Shown: one piece after another, positions 43,104 through 47,317 of the stretch
Layout: each line of letters starts with the position of its first letter
Position numbering within the stretch: the stretch's first letter is position 1
DNA from: JAZDIU01 sp043804635
GTDB taxonomy: Bacteria > Chloroflexota > Dehalococcoidia > Dehalococcoidales > UBA2162
Length of the DNA stretch: 47,317 nucleotides
Reading direction: 5' to 3'
NCBI GenBank assembly: GCA_043804635.1
Contig: JAZDIU010000051.1
Span: forward strand, 1-47,317
The notes under the pieces: generated by a model
Seen by the model: only the letters and a program-made list of their open reading frames with translations
Database searches by the model: none
Told to the model about the DNA's origin: nothing
Position numbers and translations under genes: made by a program

Positions 43104-44748
43104 ATGATAAATTAGGTATCTCGGGGCTGTAGCTCAATTGGGAGAGCGTCTCAATGGCATTGAGAAGGTAAGGGGTTCGAATCCCCTCAGCTCCACTTGA
43201 GGTAACAGTAGGTAGAACTTCTTCACTTTCTTCGGTGTCCCCGGTTCGTTGCGGTAGTTTATAGGTTACCTTGGCTTGTGCTCCATCAACCTCTATTCGT
43301 TTAACGAAAGAACGGAGAAAACCTTTCTTTTCAACAAAGTCAGCATTTTCGAGCAGGCTGCGCAAATCGTTAGCATAGGCTTTTATCTCGACCAGATCTA
43401 CATCCTTAACACCACAAACAATAGTCTCTGCTTCTAACTGTAACCTGACTTTGCTTAGTTCGTTCTGACGGTTCCTTAGCTCTTTAATTCTCGGTGCCAG
43501 TTCCTCCAGCCCAAGCTTTCCGGTTTCCAGTACATCGTAGAGACGGGCAAGTCTCGCCTGGACATCATTTAGTTCGGCATCTATTGCGTCTACCCGGTTT
43601 TTTAAACCGCCAGAAGCCGCTCTCAACTCCTCATTTACCAGTTTTACCAGTTCTTCCAGATTGTTATCGGTGAGTACCTTGCTCTTCAGTTGCTCGATAA
43701 CCTGCCGTTCGAATTTCTCTTTGGGTAACATCCTGGCATGACAAGCTTCTTTACCCTGTTTTGAGCTTCTTGAGCATAGATAATAAAAATGCCTCTTTGA
43801 CTTGGCACTATGTCCTGTCATCGCCCGGCCGCAAGAACAGAACAAGACGCCGCTAAGAAGGTAGAAACTCGGTACCGTTCTCGGGTGAACTACCTTAGGA
43901 TTCTTCGAGGCCAGTTTCCTTTGTACTATTTGGAATGTATTGCGGTCTACGATGGCTGGCCAAGCATTCTCGACTCTTACCGACGGCTCACCGCCATGCA
44001 ATACTGGATGACCAGGTCTACCTCCATAAACCAGGGTACCACAGTATGCCTCATTAGTGAGAATTTTGTGCACTGTAGTTCTGCCCCACCGCTCACCTTT
44101 ACCGGTACGGAATCCTTCCCGATTCAGCGTCACGGCTATTTGCTTGCAACCCTGGTCTTTCAGTGACATATCGAACATGCGGCGAACCGTCTTCACCGCG
44201 ACAGAGTTTTCTGCTTCCGGTTCGAGCTTATGCCTGACTTTGGTAGCGTCGTGGATCTCTATTTTGCGAAGACCGTATGGGGCTCGACTGCCGTTAAAGT
44301 TGCCGCGCGAAGCGTTTTCCCTCAGACCACGCTTGATGTCCTGTCCCATATTGGCACTGTAGAACTCATCCAAGGTCTCGATAATGCCTTCAAACAGATG
44401 TCCCGAAGGAGTATCCTCAAAAGGCTCATTAATGGAGATAACCTCTATTCCCTTAGCTTTGAGCAGTGCCTTGTAGGTTATGGAATCCGTCCGGCTGCGG
44501 GCGAACCGGTTCAGTTTCCATACCAGAATAGCCTCGAATGGAGGTTGTTTTGCTTTGGCTAAAGCAATCATCTCCCGGAAGGCAGGCCTGGCGGCCGTAC
44601 GACCGCTCAGGCCTTCATCAATGAATTCCCTGACTACTTCGTTTCCATTCTTGGCGGCGTATTCCTTTAAGGCTCTCACCTGTGCTGATATAGAGAGGTC
44701 GATGTCCTGCTTGTCAGATGATACCCGGGCATAAAGAGCAACTTTCAT
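43102..44748 (-). CDS. Large serine recombinase (site-specific integrase/resolvase)
   Basis: This is a recombinase of 548 residues. The N-terminal catalytic domain (1-150) begins MKVALYARVSSDKQ with the catalytic serine and includes EFIDEGLSGRTAARPAF and LVWKLNRFARSRTDS. The recombinase domain has RAPYGLRK, the zinc ribbon uses SCGRAMTGHSAKSKRHFYYLCSRSSKQG, and a coiled coil follows (370-470). The last 30 residues, GAEGIRTPYLLNAIETLSQLSYSP onward, are simply the antisense of tRNA-Ala, so the natural C-terminus must have been replaced when the element joined the tRNA. It is 23 bases after the HTH gene on the same strand. Confidence 0.93.
   Translation of the reverse strand: MKVALYARVSSDKQDIDLSISAQVRALKEYAAKNGNEVVREFIDEGLSGRTAARPAFREMIALAKAKQPPFEAILVWKLNRFARSRTDSITYKALLKAKGIEVISINEPFEDTPSGHLFEGIIETLDEFYSANMGQDIKRGLRENASRGNFNGSRAPYGLRKIEIHDATKVRHKLEPEAENSVAVKTVRRMFDMSLKDQGCKQIAVTLNREGFRTGKGERWGRTTVHKILTNEAYCGTLVYGGRPGHPVLHGGEPSVRVENAWPAIVDRNTFQIVQRKLASKNPKVVHPRTVPSFYLLSGVLFCSCGRAMTGHSAKSKRHFYYLCSRSSKQGKEACHARMLPKEKFERQVIEQLKSKVLTDNNLEELVKLVNEELRAASGGLKNRVDAIDAELNDVQARLARLYDVLETGKLGLEELAPRIKELRNRQNELSKVRLQLEAETIVCGVKDVDLVEIKAYANDLRSLLENADFVEKKGFLRSFVKRIEVDGAQAKVTYKLPQRTGDTEESEEVLPTVTSSGAEGIRTPYLLNAIETLSQLSYSPEIPNLS
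43123..43195 (+). tRNA. tRNA-Ala (anticodon GGC)
   Basis: A full cloverleaf of 73 bases: acceptor GGGGCTG with CAGCTCC, D-arm with TAGCTCAATTGGGAGAGC, anticodon stem TCTCA/TGAGA with loop ATGGCAT, and T-arm GGGGTTCGAATCCCC. CCA is not encoded. The 3' end is next to the serine recombinase, making this the probable attachment site of the element to its right. Confidence 0.96.
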
Positions 44749-44771
44749 TCCAGTACCCCCTTATAATCTAT

Positions 44772-45668
44772 CTATCTACCTAATCGAGCACAGACACGGC
44801 ACTTTCCAGTCACCATACCCAACAACAAGATTTCATCGACATGTCTTCTTGCTAATCTAGTAACCGTGGCTAACTCAGCGTATGTACTTTTAACTTTAAA
44901 TCCAGCGGGCGTTTCAGATAGAGAGAGGAATACCGAGATAATCCTGTCCCTGCACTTAGCCGCGTCCTTGCAATGGGCTAGTTCTGTGGTCCCGTGTCTT
45001 ACAGATTCATCACTTCCCGCCTTTATGTTCTCTTCAAGGTTGGTAGCATCTTTTACGCCAAGTATCCGGTTTGTGGCGACGCCATAAAGAAGATCCACTG
45101 TTATTGGTAATAGGTATTCAGTCTTTTCTTTGCCCTGTCTTTCAAACCGGAGCTTGGTCTTATTCTCCAAAGATGACTTAATCGCTTGCTTAAAGTCCCT
45201 TCTTGTCCCGATATAGTCGATCATAGCCTGTCGCCACCGTTTAAGATAGTTCCACAGCTTATCTGACTTAAGGTGTTCCTGCAACAATTCCCATTCTAGC
45301 TTATCTTCATCATGGGTTCTTAATGTTATTTCCTTTTCCGGTGTCTCCTCTATCAGTGAACCCGATAATGGTATCGGCAAGAGCAGGCTGTTTTCTTCAC
45401 GTAGCTCCAAATGCGCAGGCGGTAATACCAGCATGTTGGAAATATTCCTCAGCACGTTCATGAGCTGATTTTGATGGTTAAGCAGGGCATTACGTAACAT
45501 CTCAGCCTCGGCATTCGCCAGGTGCCGGTCTCTACTGGCTTCCTGTAACCCGCTAACAATAGTACGTAAATCCCTCTTCACTTTTTTTGCGACCTGATTT
45601 TCGGTCATACCCAGTTCGAACATCTCCAACCACCTTTTCTTTTCCTGAATGGAAATTTTTCTAGACAT
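44772..45668 (-). CDS. Unknown element protein with N-terminal HTH-like segment
   Basis: This 298-residue protein, read from the ATG at 45668 (AGAGGTG seven bases before it), has an N-terminal helix-turn-helix-like segment KKRWLEMFELGMTENQVAKKVKRDLRTIVSGL. A helical region follows, then a large domain with WNYLKRWRQAMIDYIGTRRDF and a C-terminal CKDAAKCRDRIISVFL and CRVCARLGR. I do not recognise the family. It is driven by a consensus promoter at 45722-45751 and is followed by the recombinase gene, so it may control excision or replication of the element; that is inference. Confidence 0.75.
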   Translation of the reverse strand: MSRKISIQEKKRWLEMFELGMTENQVAKKVKRDLRTIVSGLQEASRDRHLANAEAEMLRNALLNHQNQLMNVLRNISNMLVLPPAHLELREENSLLLPIPLSGSLIEETPEKEITLRTHDEDKLEWELLQEHLKSDKLWNYLKRWRQAMIDYIGTRRDFKQAIKSSLENKTKLRFERQGKEKTEYLLPITVDLLYGVATNRILGVKDATNLEENIKAGSDESVRHGTTELAHCKDAAKCRDRIISVFLSLSETPAGFKVKSTYAELATVTRLARRHVDEILLLGMVTGKCRVCARLGR

Positions 45669-45721
45669 TTCTTTCACCTCTTGACAAGCTTATCCGTCAG
45701 ACGTTATTAACTACTTAGAGT

Positions 45722-45751
45722 ATTATAATGTAATAATTCATGCGCTGTCAA
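45722..45751 (-). promoter_or_regulatory. Consensus promoter of the element's leftward genes
   Basis: On the minus strand TTGACA (45751-45746), exactly 18 bases, and TATAAT (45727-45722). It is the best sigma-70 match in the window and lies 54 bases before the HTH gene start. Confidence 0.8.
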
Positions 45752-45774
45752 TAGTCTAATATACAATTTAATGA

Positions 45775-45799
45775 TTTTAGCCATTTGCTAAAATATAAT
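45775..45799 (+). promoter_or_regulatory. Operator-like inverted repeat next to a TATAAT box
   Basis: TTTTAGC-CATTT-GCTAAAA is a perfect seven-base inverted repeat (45775-45793) that abuts TATAAT (45794-45799). A repressor bound here would block the rightward promoter. Confidence 0.5.
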
Positions 45800-45800
45800 T

Positions 45801-45965
45801 GTGGAACCTGAATCGCATGAAAAGTTCTTAGAGCCTCAGCGTATTGCTTCCGAAGAGGAGCATGAAGGCCTACGCATTTTGGCACGAATCATTGCTAAAG
45901 CCATTCTCAGAGACACCCAGAGAAAACGCCAGGTACCGATCCAGCCGGATAATCCACCGGCTTAA
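45801..45965 (+). CDS. Possible 54-residue element protein
   Basis: A frame from GTG 45801 to TAA 45965 encodes a charged helical peptide with the core SEEEHEGLRILARIIAKAILRDTQRKRQ and a Pro-rich end. The codons look protein-like, and the composition resembles small regulators of mobile elements. The GTG is just after a TATAAT box, leaving no room for a ribosome binding site, so either the message is leaderless or the start is wrong. It has no recognised family. Confidence 0.4.
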   Translation: MEPESHEKFLEPQRIASEEEHEGLRILARIIAKAILRDTQRKRQVPIQPDNPPA

Positions 45966-46043
45966 TGAGTCTATAATTCTTACGAAGTTAAATTGAATAG
46001 GGGGCTAAAATGGACAATTAAAAACTTGAACACTTGCACGGTT

Positions 46044-46063
46044 TTGAACGGTAATCCGTTCAA
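46044..46063. promoter_or_regulatory. Perfect palindrome upstream of the ATPase gene
   Basis: TTGAACGG-TAAT-CCGTTCAA, 20 bases, lies 39 bases before the ATPase start. Further GAAC words are nearby (46027, 46076). It is a likely repressor or initiator binding site. Confidence 0.55.
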
Positions 46064-46101
46064 TTTCGTATCTGTTGAACTAATAGAAAGGAGGTAAAAA
46101 C

Positions 46102-47067
46102 ATGGTACAGGAACCACAAGAAAGCGCGGACAAAAAGATTGAAACATTTGACGACTTAAAAGCGCTTATAAGGAGCCCAATAATCCTGAACATAGAAAAA
46201 GCCAGGATTGGAATGTCAAATTCACTGCAGAAGGTAACGTCCCGAGACAACAAAACGAGCACAGACTTCCTAGAAATTGGCCAGTGGCTTAATGTTATCA
46301 AACACCCTTCGGTTATCGCGATAATCGGGAGCCGAGGGTCTGGGAAAAGTGCTCTGGGCTACAAACTACTTGAATATTTGCGATGGACGGCCAAAGCGTA
46401 CGTAGTCGGCATACCGGAGAAATCGAGGAAACTATTACCGGATGGGATCGGGAGTGTACCGTTACTCGAGGACGTGCCACCGGATTCCGTTGCGTTGGTA
46501 GATGAGGCCTACATGATGCTGCACTCCAGGTCGTCCGCCTCGCAGTTTGCCAGGGAGATTTCTAAGCTTATCAACCTATCCAGGCAAAGAGGACTGACCC
46601 TAATCTTTGTTACCCAGGAAGCCCGCCAGTTGGATAAGAATGTCGCCTCTTCGGCAAATCTAATCATCATCAAGAACCCGGGCATCCTTCAGCTGGAGTT
46701 TGAGCGTCCGCAATTTAGGAAGATTTTGGCCGAAGCTCAAAAGATGTTTGCTACCATTGACAAAGATAAGACCAAATGGGCATATGTTTACGCTCCCGAA
46801 AGCAATTTCACCGGGATGATGCCGAATTCTCTACCGAGCTTCTGGACTCCGGGTTTGAGCAAGGCGTATGCTGATGCCCACCTCATTAGCGAAGTAAAAC
46901 AACCCAAGAAGATGACCAAAGAAGAGAAAATCAAAATGGCAAAGGAACTACATGTACAAAGGTTTACCTTGGGTGAGATTCACGTAATTCTGGGCGTTTC
47001 AAAGTCAACCGTTAAGAATTACGTAGATGACTACCCCTACCGTAAGAATAAGAAGTGGAAATTCTAG
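46102..47067 (+). CDS. P-loop ATPase (Zot/packaging-like) fused to a C-terminal HTH
   Basis: This protein of 321 residues starts after a strong AAAGGAGG site. Walker A is GSRGSGKS (76-83), Walker B is VALVDEA (D134, E135), and the sensor region is RQRGLTLIFVTQEARQLDKNVASSANLIII (161-190). This order resembles Zot-like and other virus-type ATPases that drive DNA or virion export. After residue 270 it carries a helix-turn-helix, KIKMAKELHVQRFTLGEIHVILGVSKSTVKNYV, not usual in Zot proteins, and there is no clear membrane span. It belongs to the element at tRNA-Ala; the exact role is unknown. Confidence 0.72.
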   Translation: MVQEPQESADKKIETFDDLKALIRSPIILNIEKARIGMSNSLQKVTSRDNKTSTDFLEIGQWLNVIKHPSVIAIIGSRGSGKSALGYKLLEYLRWTAKAYVVGIPEKSRKLLPDGIGSVPLLEDVPPDSVALVDEAYMMLHSRSSASQFAREISKLINLSRQRGLTLIFVTQEARQLDKNVASSANLIIIKNPGILQLEFERPQFRKILAEAQKMFATIDKDKTKWAYVYAPESNFTGMMPNSLPSFWTPGLSKAYADAHLISEVKQPKKMTKEEKIKMAKELHVQRFTLGEIHVILGVSKSTVKNYVDDYPYRKNKKWKF

Positions 47068-47230
47068 GCGGCAAAAAGCTAATATTCTGGTTTTTGTTTA
47101 GCGAGGATGCGCGAAAAACAATTTATCGTAATAGCTGCGCGGACAGTGGGTTCTTAATGTAACATTCTGACGAAAAATCTAGATCACAGCAGCGAGTCCA
47201 AACCGGAAGAAGGTCAATCACGTGTGTTTC

Positions 47231-47317
47231 TGGTGGAGGCAGGGCAGAGAGCCTGTCTCAGAATTCAGCCAATGTGGTAAAATTGGGCCAATCAGTAGGA
47301 GGTGAACCCAATGCCAC
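47231..47317 (+). mobile_element. IS1182-like element, start of a second copy (cut by window end)
   Basis: This sequence matches, with a handful of mismatches, the reverse complement of 614-700: the shared TGGTGGAGGC, GAGAGCCTGTCTCA, TGTGGTAAAATTGGG and GGAGGTGAACCCA words and the ATG (47311) of the transposase. It points out of the window. The copies differ at several positions, so they are not a recent duplication. Confidence 0.85.

Noticed and set aside
1..47317. The whole window as a composite transposon between two IS copies
   Set aside because: The copies are diverged, one is truncated, they are 46 kb apart, and housekeeping genes lie between them.

Overview
The window looks like an anaerobic bacterial chromosome segment of roughly 50% GC, most likely from the Chloroflexota (Dehalococcoidia-like, sediment or subsurface type). 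This placement is an inference from gene content: a tungsten-type aldehyde:ferredoxin oxidoreductase, an ADP-forming acyl-CoA synthetase subunit, LarA/LarB/LarC, DUF362, a UGSC selenoprotein, and a serine recombinase beside a tRNA. No rRNA or other phylogenetic marker is present to prove it.

Layout. 1-700: truncated IS1182-like element; the very right end (47231-47317) holds the start of a second, diverged copy facing outward. 0.9-8.6 kb: housekeeping and metabolic genes (plsY, MFS, lipid kinase, queH, queA, a methyltransferase, a hydroxyacid-oxoacid transhydrogenase homologue, a flavodoxin-like protein). 8.6-13.2 kb: a membrane-anchored fibronectin-III surface protein, a 452-residue Ala/Lys/Glu-rich helical protein and an SDR. 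13.9-18.6 kb: a two-component cluster, with a PAS histidine kinase broken by an amber codon and a one-base shift, a CheY-like receiver, a small NarX-type kinase and two tandem NarL-type regulators. 18.7-22 kb: a secreted IPT-repeat surface protein and a small secreted protein. 22-27.4 kb (minus strand): MFS, DUF6282 hydrolase, a UGA-containing UGSC selenoprotein and a LarA-like racemase. 27.6-35.3 kb: an AOR-family oxidoreductase, convergent fdhD, and a three-gene plus-strand run (CoA ligase alpha subunit, OYE/FAD oxidoreductase, DUF362). 36-38.7 kb: lipoprotein candidate, larC and divergent larB. 38.9-43.0 kb: 3-hydroxyacyl-CoA-dehydrogenase-family enzyme, BKACE and acetoacetyl-CoA synthetase. 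43.1 kb to the end: tRNA-Ala(GGC) and an integrated element with a large serine recombinase, an unknown HTH-like protein and a P-loop ATPase-HTH fusion.

How the genes fit together. LarB and LarC make or metallate the nickel-pincer cofactor used by LarA-family enzymes, so the LarA-like gene next to the selenoprotein probably has cofactor supply nearby; LarE is not in the window. The 3HCDH-BKACE-AacS set reads as a route from a beta-hydroxy acid through a beta-keto acid to an acyl-CoA plus acetoacetate, with acetoacetate reactivated to acetoacetyl-CoA. The substrate cannot be read from the sequence.

The strongest unusual signals are: (1) the selenoprotein with an in-frame UGA in a UGSC motif and a matching SECIS-like hairpin, in an apparent operon with LarA and DUF6282; (2) a roughly 215-237 bp intergenic element present twice in inverted orientation, carrying a near-consensus promoter over a GAAC-N4-GTTC operator-like palindrome and, in one copy, terminal inverted repeats; (3) a family of covarying ATTCC-type hairpins scattered between genes; (4) the tRNA-Ala element whose recombinase reading frame runs antisense through the tRNA.
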